A stretch of 64,000 bases of DNA from Rhodopseudomonas boonkerdii (GCF_021184025.1 NZ_CP036537.1:4464001-4528000); one strand, 5' to 3'; positions 34,905-45,017 are shown, numbered from the stretch's first letter. The notes: a model not told the origin generated them from the sequence alone. Numbers and translations are program-made.

Positions 34905-37900
34905 TTAAAACGCGTGCTTGATGCGGCCCATCACCTGATGCGTCACCGCATCGCTGCCGCCGATGATGGCGTCATAGTTCACCGACAGCACTGTGAGCGG
35001 CGCCAGCTTGCCGGAGAGACCTGCGCCGAGCACGCCGCGATCGCGGATGCCTGACGCCGTCGCCGTGACGAACGAGCCCGGCAACGTCGTATCCGCGAAG
35101 CTCGCATTGATGCCACGGACGCCGTCGCTGAATTCGTGCAGCCAGGCCAAGCGCAGCTCCGGCGTCAGCACGCCGCCGTTATACGCATAATCATAAGCAA
35201 AACGCGCGCCGACGCTGGAGCGCAGCGATTCCGCGCTGTCGCTGCCGACAATCAACGCAGCCGCGCCGCCGCGTTCGGTGAAGCCGTCGGTCATCACCCG
35301 CATATATTGCAGGCCGATCTCCGGCGTCACCACCCAGCCCGAGACGCGGATGTCGGTGCCGACAGTGCCGCGGATCGCATAGTGATCGCCACTGAACTTC
35401 GCATCGTTGAAGGAGCCGAGCGCAACACGCGAGGTAGTGTAGTCGCTGAAGCCGTACAGACCCATCAGGGTCGCGAACCAGGTCGGCGCCTGATAGGTGC
35501 CGTAGCCGCCGATGGTGCCGGTGGAGATGCGGGCATTGCTGCCATTGCCGTCGGTGTTGCCGCGGGTGAAGGCATAGCCGCCGAACACGCCGGCGACGAT
35601 GCTGTCGCTGAGGCGCTGGTCGTAGCCGGCCAGCACATTCACGGTATTCGCCTTGAAGCCCGGCGCATCCGCGCGAGCGCCTTCCCGAGCAAAGCTGGCC
35701 CCCGACGTGACGAAGAAGCCGTGATCCGCAGTGACCGCAATCGGGCGCAGCGCCGGAGCCTTGTTGATGGGCGCATAGGCCATGGCGTCAGCCACGCCGG
35801 CGCCCCAGCCGGCTTCAGCGAGCGAGGAGCCCGCGCTGCCAGGGAACGCCATCACGGCCGCCAGTGCACGATCGCCGCCAAAGCTGCGATCGAACATGCC
35901 GCCGTCGAACATCGCCAGCGCGTTGCCGAGGCCGGACACATCGGTGCCGAGACCGTTGATGCGGTTCTGCGTCAAGTGCTGACCGACCAGCGAGGTGGTC
36001 TGCTGCACATTGTTCATGCCGATACGGCCGAGGCTCTGATAGCTCGACGGTGTCAGCTGGCTCAGCGCCGCGCTGACATCGCCCGAGCTGGCGACCTTGT
36101 CGAGCATGTCGACCACACCCAGACCGGTCGCGTTAAGCGGCAGATTGTCGAACAGATTGGCGATTCCCGCCGCGCTGGCGCCGGCGAGCGCAGAGAATGA
36201 CGGCGCATTGGCGTTGACGATCTGGAACGACGTATAGAGCGTGCCGCCGATATTGACGGTCTGTCCTGCCATCAGCGCGGCACGGTTGGCTTCACCGAGA
36301 CCGACCTTGTTGTAGTTCAGCGTATTGGTGCCGGCACCGCCATCGACCAGGCCGACGATGCGCGAGCCCTTCATGATGTTGACGGTGTCGTTACCACCTT
36401 CCATGTTCACGGCACGGCCGGTATTGCCGATGATGGTGCCGTAATTGGTGAGGACGTCGTTGCCCTCACCCATCTGGATCGCCGAGCCGTCGCCGCGGAT
36501 GAAACGGGCCGAGCCGGCCCCATAGGTCACGCCGTTGAGCGTGCCATTGGCCGGATCGACCGTTCCGTCGCCGAGCAGTACAACGCCATTCGGATTGGGA
36601 ATCACGCCGTTTCCGATGATGGTGCCGTAATTGACGATGGTGTCGTTGTCGGCTGACGTGCCGGTCTTGTTCTCGAACCGAATCGCATAGCTGGACTGGC
36701 CAACGATGGTGCCCGACGCGTAGTTGGTGATGGTCGTGGCGGCGACACCGCTGCGCGTATTGTCCGTGTTGGAATCGTTGTTGGCGACGATGCCGGCCCC
36801 TGCGCCGCTGATCATTCCGTAATTCTGAACCGTGCCACCGCCGAAAGCGATGCCTTCGCTGTTGTTGAGGCGATTGCCCGAATCGTAGCCGCGCGCGCCG
36901 GTGCCCTGAATCAGGCCGTAATTGACAATATCCGCCCGGAAATCGACATCGATGCCATCGCCGTCGCTGCGGGTCGAAACACCGTCGATGGCGCCGGTGA
37001 TGGTCCCGTAATTGAAGATCGTTGCATTGCCGCCAGACCCGACACCTGCGCCGTTCCGACCGATGATGGTCGCGCCGGCATAGTTGTAGACCGTGATGTC
37101 GCCGCCGAGATCGGATGCTGTGCCGTTCTTGGCACCCGAGATCAGACCGCCGGCATAGTTGTAGACGGTGCCGCTACGCGCCCCGAAGTCAATCGCGTCT
37201 GCCGATGGCCGTACGCCGCCGACGCTGGTGCTGTATGTCACCCCATACGCGATGATCTGTCCGTAGTTCTCGATGACCGTATTGAGGCCGGGCCGGATCG
37301 CATCATTGTCCGCGGCACTGATGATGCCCGTGGCCCTGTTGATGATCCTGACCGTCGCATTGGCTGAGTTGAGATCGCGCCAGTCGATCGCTTGCCCCGA
37401 TCCTGTACCAAGCGTCTGGATCGTGCCGGCATTGTCGATCACGAAAGTTCCGCTCGTTGTCGTCGTGCCCGCGGTACCGGTGATGCGGATCGCATCGTCG
37501 AGAGATTGAATGATGCCGCCGGATTTGTTGATCACCTGAAACGACGCGACCGTCGCCAGATCGGCCACGTTCATATTGATGGCGCGATTGGCCGATGCTG
37601 TGGAATCGATCAACCCGCTATTGGTGATCACCGTCGTGCCGGAACCCGGCCGGATCACATCGCCGACAAGCGCACGCAGGATGCCAGTCGAATCGTTGTT
37701 GATCAGGACCGTTCCGGTGGGCGAGGTATTGTTGGCAAAGCTGAACACCCGGCCCGTACTCGACACGATCGTACCGGAATTGTTGATGGCGACGGTACCG
37801 TTGCCAATCGACGTGTTAAGGCGGAACGCATCATCGACAGTCGAAATCAGCGCGCCGGTGAAATTGTTCAGGGTGATATTGCGCGGTGTCGCAGCGCCCG

Positions 37901-38183
37901 TCAGATCGATACCGCGGCCCGTCGCCGTGATCGTACCGGCATTGTTGATCGTGGTACCGGGGGCACTCGACACGCCCGACGTGGTGATCGCAACGCCCGT
38001 CACCGCAAGGGTGGCGCCGCTCTGCACGGTGCCGGTGTCGGTCGTCGTCAGCGTTTTTGCCGCCGTATCCGTGGTGCCGATCGTCACCGTGAAGGATGCA
38101 GCCTCCACCGTCATCGGCGCGAACAGCGCCGCTACAACCACACCCATCGCAAGCCGGCTCGCGCCGTTACGCCATTCCCACAT
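34905..38183 (-). CDS. autotransporter with beta-helix passenger
   Basis: A 1092-residue type V secreted protein. Signal peptide with hydrophobic core L-A-M-G-V-V-V-A-A-L-F-A; passenger of about 700 residues made of recurring I-x-N-x-G-T-I units (INNAGTI, IENYGQI, IVNYGTI), the sequence signature of a right-handed beta-helix; then an autotransporter beta-barrel of about 280 residues (start near V-T-A-D-H-G-F-F-V-T-S-G) ending with the usual terminal Phe (M-G-R-I-K-H-A-F). The ATG at 38183 has GAGG at a suitable distance; TTG 38192 is rejected. Probably a surface adhesin; no adhesin domain recognised. Confidence 0.93.
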   Translation of the reverse strand: MWEWRNGASRLAMGVVVAALFAPMTVEAASFTVTIGTTDTAAKTLTTTDTGTVQSGATLAVTGVAITTSGVSSAPGTTINNAGTITATGRGIDLTGAATPRNITLNNFTGALISTVDDAFRLNTSIGNGTVAINNSGTIVSSTGRVFSFANNTSPTGTVLINNDSTGILRALVGDVIRPGSGTTVITNSGLIDSTASANRAINMNVADLATVASFQVINKSGGIIQSLDDAIRITGTAGTTTTSGTFVIDNAGTIQTLGTGSGQAIDWRDLNSANATVRIINRATGIISAADNDAIRPGLNTVIENYGQIIAYGVTYSTSVGGVRPSADAIDFGARSGTVYNYAGGLISGAKNGTASDLGGDITVYNYAGATIIGRNGAGVGSGGNATIFNYGTITGAIDGVSTRSDGDGIDVDFRADIVNYGLIQGTGARGYDSGNRLNNSEGIAFGGGTVQNYGMISGAGAGIVANNDSNTDNTRSGVAATTITNYASGTIVGQSSYAIRFENKTGTSADNDTIVNYGTIIGNGVIPNPNGVVLLGDGTVDPANGTLNGVTYGAGSARFIRGDGSAIQMGEGNDVLTNYGTIIGNTGRAVNMEGGNDTVNIMKGSRIVGLVDGGAGTNTLNYNKVGLGEANRAALMAGQTVNIGGTLYTSFQIVNANAPSFSALAGASAAGIANLFDNLPLNATGLGVVDMLDKVASSGDVSAALSQLTPSSYQSLGRIGMNNVQQTTSLVGQHLTQNRINGLGTDVSGLGNALAMFDGGMFDRSFGGDRALAAVMAFPGSAGSSLAEAGWGAGVADAMAYAPINKAPALRPIAVTADHGFFVTSGASFAREGARADAPGFKANTVNVLAGYDQRLSDSIVAGVFGGYAFTRGNTDGNGSNARISTGTIGGYGTYQAPTWFATLMGLYGFSDYTTSRVALGSFNDAKFSGDHYAIRGTVGTDIRVSGWVVTPEIGLQYMRVMTDGFTERGGAAALIVGSDSAESLRSSVGARFAYDYAYNGGVLTPELRLAWLHEFSDGVRGINASFADTTLPGSFVTATASGIRDRGVLGAGLSGKLAPLTVLSVNYDAIIGGSDAVTHQVMGRIKHAF

Positions 38184-38521
38184 CAGTCCCAACCTCAGCC
38201 CAAAGGAAAGTTAAGGCTCATTAGGTTTCGGGGATGACAGTCAGGTGACAAATCCCGCACCAGCGCCAACCCGCAAGCCATTTGCTGCGGACACATGGCG
38301 GCTGATGCATAGATGCAACGGTGCGCGGAATCGCACATTTATCGTCGCGTGCATACAGGGGTGGATGCGCGCCGTCGCTGGCTATCTCTCACCCCGGAAT
38401 GACTGCCCAGGGCATTCGCTCCATTGAACGTATTTGCCCCTTCCGGCGACCAATGGCTGCCGCAGGGCAGCGCAATCGGCTACGCTGCGGCACCTGTGAT
38501 TTCTCTGGGGAGCTTCACTCA
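38184..38521. other. intergenic region between autotransporter and lemA
   Basis: About 340 bases carrying the divergent promoters of the autotransporter and the lemA-M48 pair. No clear -35/-10 pair or operator was recognised. A short CTGCCGCAGGGCAG hairpin lies near 38458. Confidence 0.45.
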
Positions 38522-39082
38522 ATGTCGACCGGCTGGATCGTTCTCGGCGTGATCGTGGTCATCGCCGTCTTTCTGTTCATGACCTACAACCAGCTCGTCG
38601 CCCTGCGGCAACGGGTCGATCAGGCCTTCGCCGACATCGACGTGCAGCTGAAGATGCGCCACGACCTGATCCCGAACCTCGTCGAGACCGTGAAGGGCTA
38701 TGCCTCGCATGAGCGCGGCACGCTCGACGACGTCATCAAGGCGCGCAATTCGGCGATGCAGGCACAGGGGCCAGGCCAAGTCTCCGCTGCCGAGCAGCAA
38801 CTCTCCGGCGCACTGGGCCGGCTTATCGCCCTGTCGGAGGCCTATCCGGACCTCAAGGCCAATACGAATTTCCAGCAGCTGCAGAGCGAGCTCTCGGACA
38901 TTGAGAACAAGATCGCAGCGTCGCGCCGCTTCTTCAACAATGCCGTGTCCGAATACAACACCGGAATCCAGCAATTGCCCGCCGCCCTGTTCGCCGGCGC
39001 GCTGGGCTTCCACGCAAAACAGTTCTTCGATCTCGGCGAGGCGCGCACTCAGGTCGAGGCGGTGCCGTCGGTCAAGTTCTGA
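38522..39082 (+). CDS. lemA: LemA family protein
   Basis: A 186-residue membrane protein with one N-terminal TM (residues 4-22, GWIVLGVIVVIAVFLFMTYN) and a cytoplasmic or periplasmic four-helix domain. Family signature L-R-Q-R-V-D-Q-A-F-A-D-I-D-V-Q-L-K-M-R-H-D-L-I-P-N-L-V-E-T-V-K-G-Y. LemA often pairs with an M48 peptidase, exactly as here. Function not well defined. ATG 38522 chosen because the TM begins at once. Confidence 0.93.
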   Translation: MSTGWIVLGVIVVIAVFLFMTYNQLVALRQRVDQAFADIDVQLKMRHDLIPNLVETVKGYASHERGTLDDVIKARNSAMQAQGPGQVSAAEQQLSGALGRLIALSEAYPDLKANTNFQQLQSELSDIENKIAASRRFFNNAVSEYNTGIQQLPAALFAGALGFHAKQFFDLGEARTQVEAVPSVKF

Positions 39083-39107
39083 CCGCGGTCTTAACCGGCA
39101 GCGCATC

Positions 39108-40256
39108 ATGGCCGCTTATGGTCTCTATACGCATATCGCATCGAACAAGACGCGTTCGATGCTGCTGCTCGCGGGCCTGTTCGTCCTGGTCTATGTGGTC
39201 GTGTTCGCCGCCGCGCTGGTGCTGGAAGTGTGGAGCAACAGCCGCGGCACGCTGGCTTATTATTTGAGCCATGCGTGGCGGGATCTGTTGTGGGCGATGC
39301 CTTTCGCTACCGCGGGTGCCATCGGCTGGATCGTCATCTCCTACTTCGGTCATCAGAAGATGATCGACGTCATTACCGGCAGCGAAAGTGTGACACGGCA
39401 AGAGCAGCCGCGGCTGTACAACCTGCTGGAGAATCTGTGCATCTCACGCGGCATCCCGACGCCGAAGCTGAAGATCATACCGGACGATGCGCTGAACGCC
39501 TTCGCCACCGGCCTCAACGCCCGGCAATATTCGGTGACGGTCACCACCGGGCTGCTGCGCAATCTCGACGACGACGAGATCGAGGCCGTGCTCGGCCATG
39601 AGCTGACCCATATCCGCAATGGCGACGTGCAACTGATGGTGATCGCCGGCATCATCGCTGGCGTGGTCGGCCTGTTCGCCGAACTGTTGTTCCGGTCGTT
39701 TTCAAATGGCAACTTCCGGTTCTCGTCCAACCGCTCATCGTCGCAATCGTCGTCATCGTCGGGCGACAGCAAAGGCGGCGGTGGAGCTTTCTTCGCCATC
39801 ATCATCGCGGTGGTGCTGCTGGCGGTCGCCTGGCTGCTGTCGCAGGTGATCAAGACGGCACTGTCGCGCTCGCGCGAGTTCATGGCCGACGCCGGCGCGG
39901 TCGAGCTGACCAAGAACCCTGATGCCATGATCTCGGCCCTGCGCAAGATCGAGAATCGCGGCGAGCTGCCGGGCGCGACCTCCGCCGTGATGGAGATGTG
40001 CGTGGACAATCCGCGCTCGGGTTTTGCGGATATTTTCGCGACACATCCGTCGGTGGATGCGCGGGTCGCCGCCCTGATCAAATATGCCGGCGGGCATGAT
40101 CCCGGCCCGCTCGCGCTGCCCGGCGAGGCGGCAGAGGAAGAGGCGCCGGTCCTGCCGGAAAGCGAGGCATCCCCTCGGGGGCCTTGGACCGACGCTGGTC
40201 AGGCCGGAGGCACGCCGCCGGCCCCGACGCAGGGCCCGTGGGGCAAACACGCCTGA
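39108..40256 (+). CDS. M48 family zinc metalloprotease, HtpX-like
   Basis: A 382-residue membrane protease. Two N-terminal TM helices (about 20-45 and 65-85), the zinc motif H-E-L-T-H (LGHELTHIRNGD) with the third ligand Glu in S-R-E-F-M-A-D-A-G-A-V-E-L, and two further TM segments around a low-complexity Ser/Gly stretch (S-S-N-R-S-S-S-Q-S-S-S-S-S). HtpX-type enzymes degrade damaged membrane proteins. The C-terminal 60 residues are Pro/Gly/Glu-rich and disordered. It follows lemA by 25 bases. Confidence 0.9.
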   Translation: MAAYGLYTHIASNKTRSMLLLAGLFVLVYVVVFAAALVLEVWSNSRGTLAYYLSHAWRDLLWAMPFATAGAIGWIVISYFGHQKMIDVITGSESVTRQEQPRLYNLLENLCISRGIPTPKLKIIPDDALNAFATGLNARQYSVTVTTGLLRNLDDDEIEAVLGHELTHIRNGDVQLMVIAGIIAGVVGLFAELLFRSFSNGNFRFSSNRSSSQSSSSSGDSKGGGGAFFAIIIAVVLLAVAWLLSQVIKTALSRSREFMADAGAVELTKNPDAMISALRKIENRGELPGATSAVMEMCVDNPRSGFADIFATHPSVDARVAALIKYAGGHDPGPLALPGEAAEEEAPVLPESEASPRGPWTDAGQAGGTPPAPTQGPWGKHA

Positions 40257-40429
40257 AGCGCCTGAGCCCCCCGACGAATTCCCCAATGATTTCCGGCATC
40301 CGCCGCCAACCGCCGATTGAATTCCCCCATCTTTCTGCCATGTTCGCGCCCAAAGCAGGCATGGGGTACACTGCGCATCGCGCGAGTCTCGCTCGTGTCT
40401 TTGGGATCCAGAGCAGTTAAGGGAATTTC

Positions 40430-41185
40430 ATGGCGAAGCCAGCAGTCATCGTCGTCGGCGCGGACAAGGGCGGGGTCGGCAAGACCACGGTATCGCGGAC
40501 CGTTCTGGACTATTTCAGCGCCAACAATGTCGCAACGCGCGCCTTCGATACCGAATCGCCGCGCGGCACGTTGAAGCGCTTCCACCCGGACATCACCGAG
40601 ATCGTCGACATGACGACCACCTCGGACCAGATGAAGATTTTCGATACGCTCAACACCGTGGCTCCATCGGTCACCGTGATCGACGTCCGCGCAGGCCTGC
40701 TCTCGCCCGCCCTCGCCTCGCTGCGCGATATCGGCTTTCTTGACGCCGCGAAATCCGGCCAGATCACCTTCGCGGTGTTCCATATACTGGGCCCCTCGAT
40801 CGCCTCGCTGGACGAAATCGCCGAGACCGCCGGCTTCATGGACGGCGCAAAGTATTTTTTGGTGAAGAACTTCATCAACAACACCAGCTTCTTCGAGTGG
40901 GACCAGGCGACCTACAACTCCTATTTCCACAAGATCAAGGGTGCGACCGAGATCACCATCCCGAAGCTGAACGAGATGGCCTATGAGCAGGTGGAAGTCT
41001 CCAGCGTGCCATTCCTGAAATTCGTCGCCAACAAGGGCCCGCAGGACGAGAGCGCGAATTACTCCTTCGTGCTGCGCGGCTATGTCCGCCATTGGCTCGC
41101 CAATGTCTGGAGCGAGTTCGATCGCATCAAGCTGACGGATATCGTGCACGACAAGCCGGGTGCGCGCACGCCGGGCGAGCAGTAA
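40430..41185 (+). CDS. ParA/MinD-like P-loop ATPase of unknown role
   Basis: A 251-residue protein with a deviant Walker A K-G-G-V-G-K-T-T at about residues 14-21, carrying the signature lysine of the ParA/MinD/SIMIBI class. The A' motif D-T-E-S-P-R-G and the Walker B-like V-T-V-I-D-V-R-A-G-L follow. There is no N-terminal DNA-binding domain and no ParB-like gene nearby, so this is not a standard plasmid partition gene. Together with the second P-loop protein (41396) it forms a pair separated by an inverted-repeat element. Function unknown; polar or spatial positioning is conceivable. Confidence 0.8.
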   Translation: MAKPAVIVVGADKGGVGKTTVSRTVLDYFSANNVATRAFDTESPRGTLKRFHPDITEIVDMTTTSDQMKIFDTLNTVAPSVTVIDVRAGLLSPALASLRDIGFLDAAKSGQITFAVFHILGPSIASLDEIAETAGFMDGAKYFLVKNFINNTSFFEWDQATYNSYFHKIKGATEITIPKLNEMAYEQVEVSSVPFLKFVANKGPQDESANYSFVLRGYVRHWLANVWSEFDRIKLTDIVHDKPGARTPGEQ

Positions 41186-41198
41186 GAACTTCACAAGC

Positions 41199-41348
41199 CC
41201 CTCTCTCTCCACACCTCTCCCTACCGGGGAGAGGTCGAAACCATGGCGAAGCGAAGGTTTCGGGTGAGAGGGTGCCACAAACTCTGCCCGTGCCCCCTCA
41301 CCCGCTCCGGCTTCGCCGGATCGACCTCTCCCCGGCGGGGAGAGGTGA
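41199..41348. repeat. inverted-repeat element between the P-loop genes
   Basis: CCCCTCTC...CCTACCGGGGAGAGGTCG at the left faces CGACCTCTCCCCGGCGGGGAGAGG at the right; GGTGAGAGGG and CCCCTCACCC face each other inside. Same type as 33135-33303 and 60197-60357. Confidence 0.7.
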
Positions 41349-41395
41349 AGACAGAGGCTTGAGCCTCGCGCGCATTCCCCCGATATACTCGCCCC

Positions 41396-42058
41396 ATGCC
41401 GCGCACACCCGTCTACATCATCTGTTCGACACGCCCACAGGTCGGCAAGACCCTGATGGCGCGTTTGCTGACGGAGTTTCTCAAGCTGCAGCGTGGCGGC
41501 GTCACCGCCTTTGATGTCAGCTTGAAGGAACCGTCGCTACTCGACTTCCTGCCCCGGCTGACCGAAACGGCCGATATCGACGACACCTTCGGCAAGATGG
41601 CGCTGATGGATCGGCTGATCGTCCATGACGACATGGCGAAGGTGATCGACCTCGGCTACCACGCCTTCGACGAATTCTTCAGAATGACGGCGGAAATCGG
41701 CTTTGCGAAGGAAGCCGCCCGCCGCGGCGTGGCGCCGATCGTGCTGTTCATGGGCGACAGCGACCGCGCATCGCTGCGCGCCTATACGATGCTGCAACAG
41801 CAATATCCGCAGCGCGCGCTCTATGTGATCGACAATGAGCAAGTCCTGCGCGGGGAGATTCCGCCAGTGCTCGCGCAAGGAAAGATGCTGCACGTCGCTG
41901 CACTGCCGCCATTTCTGAAGACCTATATCGACCGGCTGAATTTTTCCTTCACCGGCTATCTGCGGTCGGAGCACGATTCGTCCACGGAGCTGCATCAGTG
42001 GATCCGGCGCAATTACTTTGCGTTTCGGGAGATCGAGCTGGGGCTGCTGCTGATGTGA
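41396..42058 (+). CDS. P-loop ATPase-like protein of unknown role
   Basis: A 220-residue protein with a Walker A-like R-P-Q-V-G-K-T-L-M at residues 14-22 inside I-C-S-T-R-P-Q-V-G-K-T, lacking the signature lysine of ParA. It continues with V-T-A-F-D-V-S-L-K-E-P-S and V-I-D-L-G-Y-H-A-F-D-E-F, reminiscent of the A' and B motifs of the neighbouring ATPase, and a C-terminal region rich in aromatic residues (Y-F-A-F-R-E-I-E-L-G-L-L-L-M). I do not recognise the family. It looks like a diverged partner of the gene at 40430. Confidence 0.72.
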   Translation: MPRTPVYIICSTRPQVGKTLMARLLTEFLKLQRGGVTAFDVSLKEPSLLDFLPRLTETADIDDTFGKMALMDRLIVHDDMAKVIDLGYHAFDEFFRMTAEIGFAKEAARRGVAPIVLFMGDSDRASLRAYTMLQQQYPQRALYVIDNEQVLRGEIPPVLAQGKMLHVAALPPFLKTYIDRLNFSFTGYLRSEHDSSTELHQWIRRNYFAFREIELGLLLM

Positions 42059-42059
42059 G

Positions 42060-42183
42060 GATGGGCAGACCATCCGCTATCATTGCCCGCTAAAGCGGGC
42101 AATCCAGTATGCGGTGGCACTAATGTGCCTCTCACAGCCCGTGTCTACTGGCCACCCGGTCAAGCCGGGTGACGACAGTTGGA
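42060..42183. repeat. hairpin-rich intergenic element
   Basis: Contains ATTGCCCGC-TAAA-GCGGGCAAT (around 42080-42101, perfect 9-base arms) and CACCCGG-TCAA-CCGGGTG-like arms near 42155-42175. Lies between two convergent genes and probably acts as a shared terminator; the second hairpin is a common repeat of these genomes. Confidence 0.6.
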
Positions 42184-42185
42184 GC

Positions 42186-42731
42186 CTAGTGCCCCTCGAA
42201 CGTCATCAGAGTCCGCACCGGCACATCCATGGCGCGGAGCTTCGCGGCGCCGCCGAGGTCCGGCAGATCGATGATGAAGCAGGCCGCCACCACATCGGCG
42301 CCGATCTGGCGCATCAGCCTCACCGCGCCTTCGGCCGTGCCGCCGGTGGCGATGAGGTCGTCAACCAGGATCACGCGTTCGCCGGGCTTGATGGCATCCG
42401 CATGCACTTCCATCTCGTCGATGCCATATTCGAGGGAGTAAGCGATGCGCACGGTGGTGTGCGGCAGCTTGCCCTTCTTGCGGATCGGCACAAAGCCGGC
42501 CGATACCTGATGCGCCACGGCGCCGCCGATAATGAAGCCACGGGCCTCCATGCCGGCGACCTTGTCGATCTTCGAACCGGCCCAGGGATGTACCAGCTCA
42601 TCCACCGCGCGGCGGAAGGAGCGGGCATCGCCGAGCAGTGTGGTGATGTCACGAAACAGGATGCCCGGCTTCGGATAATCCCGAATCGTGCGGACGGAAG
42701 CCTTGAGGTCGTGAGCGAGTTCAGGGGTCAT
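42186..42731 (-). CDS. apt: adenine phosphoribosyltransferase
   Basis: A 181-residue purine salvage enzyme making AMP from adenine and PRPP. The PRPP-binding motif [13 protein letters not shown] is at about residues 122-134; the N-terminal [15 protein letters not shown] and E-A-R-G-F-I-I-G-G segments are diagnostic. Adjacent ATGs at 42731 and 42734 both fit; the frame upstream of them has no family similarity. Confidence 0.96.
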   Translation of the reverse strand: MTPELAHDLKASVRTIRDYPKPGILFRDITTLLGDARSFRRAVDELVHPWAGSKIDKVAGMEARGFIIGGAVAHQVSAGFVPIRKKGKLPHTTVRIAYSLEYGIDEMEVHADAIKPGERVILVDDLIATGGTAEGAVRLMRQIGADVVAACFIIDLPDLGGAAKLRAMDVPVRTLMTFEGH

Positions 42732-42854
42732 CATGATCTCTGTTTCGGTCAAATTCGGGCGGCGGTGAGCGTCCCGCCCAGCTGGCATAGCCAATTTGGC
42801 CGGGGCGAAGCAATCCGGATGCCACAAACACTCCGGATTACCTCGCCCACCGGT

Positions 42855-45017
42855 TCAGGCCGCCTTTTGGCCTAGCCGAAACGCATTTTCAACAATGCGC
42901 AGACCCACCTCCCCGCCCAGCGACATCAGCGATTCCGGGTGGAACTGGACGCCGCCGATCGGGAGGGTCTTGTGCTCGATCGCCATCGCGACGCCATCCT
43001 CGGTGGTGGCGGTCACCGTCAGCACCTCGGGCATGTCGTGCATCTCGATGAACAGCGAGTGATAGCGGCCGATGGTGACCTCGTTGGGCAGACCCTGCAT
43101 CAGTTGCCCGCCTTTGACCTGCACTCGCGACGGCCGGCCATGGGCGGGCTGCGTGAGCTGGCCGAGCTGACCACCGAAATATTCCCCGATGGCCTGGACG
43201 CCGAGGCAGACACCGAACACCGGGAGTTTTTTGGCAAGTGCCGTATCGAGCGTCTTCGAGATGCCGAAATCGGCGGGACGGCCGGGACCGGGTGACAGCA
43301 CCAGCAGATCGAACTCGTCGCGTTTCAGCACGGTCTGCGCATGGACATGCCTGACCACGCTGACATCAGCACCCACCTGGCGGAAATAATCCGCCAGCAT
43401 ATGGACAAAACTGTCCTCGTGATCGATCAGCAGCACCTTCTTGCCGGAGCCGCTGGCATCGGGCGCAAAGGCGGACAGCTTCTTTGGTGGATCGCCGCGC
43501 AGCGCCTGGAACAGCGCCGCGGCCTTGGTCTGGCATTCCTTCTCTTCCGCCACCGGATCACTGTCGAACAGCAGCGTGGCGCCAACGCGGACTTCAGCGA
43601 GACCGTCCTTCATGCGGATGGTGCGGATAGTGATGCCGGTATTGATCGTGCCGTCGAAGCCGACCACGCCGATGGCGCCAGCGTACCAGCGCCGCGACGA
43701 ACGCTCGTTGTCCTCGACGAACTGCATTGCCCACAGTTTTGGCGCACCGGTGACTGTGACGGCCCATGCATGGGTGAGGAACGCGTCCAGCGCATCGAAG
43801 CCCGGGCGCAACATGCCCTCAACGTGATCGACAGTATGGAAGAGCTTTGAGTAGGTTTCGATCTGCCGGCGCGCAAGCACTTTGATCGTCCCGGGCACGC
43901 AAACGCGCGCCTTGTCGTTGCGATCGACATCGGTGCACATATTGAGCTCGAACTCATCTTTCTCCGAATTCAGGAGCTGACGAATCTGCTCGGCGTCGCC
44001 GATAGCGTCGCTGCCGCGGGCGATGGTGCCGGAGATCGGACAGGTCTCGACGCGACGGCCATCGGAGCGCACGAACATTTCCGGCGAGGCGGACACCAGG
44101 AATTCGCCATCACCGAGATTCATCAGCGCCCCATAAGGCGATGGATTGATGATGCAGAGGCGCTGAAATACTTCAGCGGGGGAGCGATCGCAGGGCTCGG
44201 CGAAGAGCTGGCCCGGCACCGCCTCGAACAGGTCGCCACGCGCGAAGGCGGCACGCGCTTTCTCGACGGTCTCTTGATATTGGCCGGGCGCATGATCGGC
44301 AAAGCCTTCGCGCGGCGCCTTGTTATAGCCGCTCTCGGGCGTCTCGCGCGGCAGGCCCTCGGTGGAGCGCTCCTTGAAGGCAAAGTCATAAGTCAGCACG
44401 ACGCCGCGGCCGGTGGCGCGGTCATAGGCGAGCAGGCGATCGGGGATGTAGAGCACGATGTCGCGTTGATCCGCCTCGCGCGCACGCTTCTGCTTGAGAT
44501 CCTCGACCTGGAAGACGAGATCATAGGCAAAGGCACCATAGAGGCCGAGCATAGGATCGGCGGACGAGAACAACTGCGCGACGAGATCGCGGATCAGCGA
44601 CATCACGCTGGCGCGGCGGGTGCGTTGATCTTCCTCCACCGGCGCCTCGCCGCGGACGATGTGCCCCTTCAGCTTTGCCATGGTGCGGCCATCGAGTACC
44701 ACGCAGGGATCGTTCAGCTTTTCAGCGAGGAAGGCGATCAGCACCTGCCCGCGCTTGTTCAACGCGGTGATGGTGAATTCGGAACCCGTCGTTTCCAGCA
44801 GCAGCGGCGGATCGGAGAAGCCGAGATCGAAACTCTCATAGCGGCCCGGCACCGTGGTGCCCGAGGACAGCACCACGCCACGATAATGGTCGAGCCGGGT
44901 GATGAGATCGTCCAACGCCGTGCCGCCGGTGAAGAACTCGGCGTGGCGCGTGACGGTCAGACCGCCCGAAGTCTTGTATGCGCTCTCAGTGGGGAGAGAA
45001 AAAATCGTCCTGTTCAT
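42855..45017 (-). CDS. trpE(G): anthranilate synthase, fused TrpE-TrpG
   Basis: A 720-residue fusion catalysing the first step of tryptophan synthesis. Residues 1-510 are the chorismate-binding component (P-I-S-G-T-I-A-R-G and the A-V-T-V-T-G-A-P-K and G-A-I-G-V-V-G-F-D-G segments); about 525-720 form the glutamine amidotransferase with nucleophile in P-V-F-G-V-C-L-G-V-Q-A-I-G-E and the His-Glu pair in V-Q-F-H-P-E-S. The fusion is typical of rhizobia. ATG 45017 has GAGGA upstream. It is preceded by a leader peptide and attenuator. Confidence 0.97.
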   Translation of the reverse strand: MNRTIFSLPTESAYKTSGGLTVTRHAEFFTGGTALDDLITRLDHYRGVVLSSGTTVPGRYESFDLGFSDPPLLLETTGSEFTITALNKRGQVLIAFLAEKLNDPCVVLDGRTMAKLKGHIVRGEAPVEEDQRTRRASVMSLIRDLVAQLFSSADPMLGLYGAFAYDLVFQVEDLKQKRAREADQRDIVLYIPDRLLAYDRATGRGVVLTYDFAFKERSTEGLPRETPESGYNKAPREGFADHAPGQYQETVEKARAAFARGDLFEAVPGQLFAEPCDRSPAEVFQRLCIINPSPYGALMNLGDGEFLVSASPEMFVRSDGRRVETCPISGTIARGSDAIGDAEQIRQLLNSEKDEFELNMCTDVDRNDKARVCVPGTIKVLARRQIETYSKLFHTVDHVEGMLRPGFDALDAFLTHAWAVTVTGAPKLWAMQFVEDNERSSRRWYAGAIGVVGFDGTINTGITIRTIRMKDGLAEVRVGATLLFDSDPVAEEKECQTKAAALFQALRGDPPKKLSAFAPDASGSGKKVLLIDHEDSFVHMLADYFRQVGADVSVVRHVHAQTVLKRDEFDLLVLSPGPGRPADFGISKTLDTALAKKLPVFGVCLGVQAIGEYFGGQLGQLTQPAHGRPSRVQVKGGQLMQGLPNEVTIGRYHSLFIEMHDMPEVLTVTATTEDGVAMAIEHKTLPIGGVQFHPESLMSLGGEVGLRIVENAFRLGQKAA

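Noticed and set aside
35136..38237. Long plus-strand frames opposite the autotransporter
   Set aside because: Antisense shadows of a repetitive gene; the repeats on the coding strand explain the open frames.
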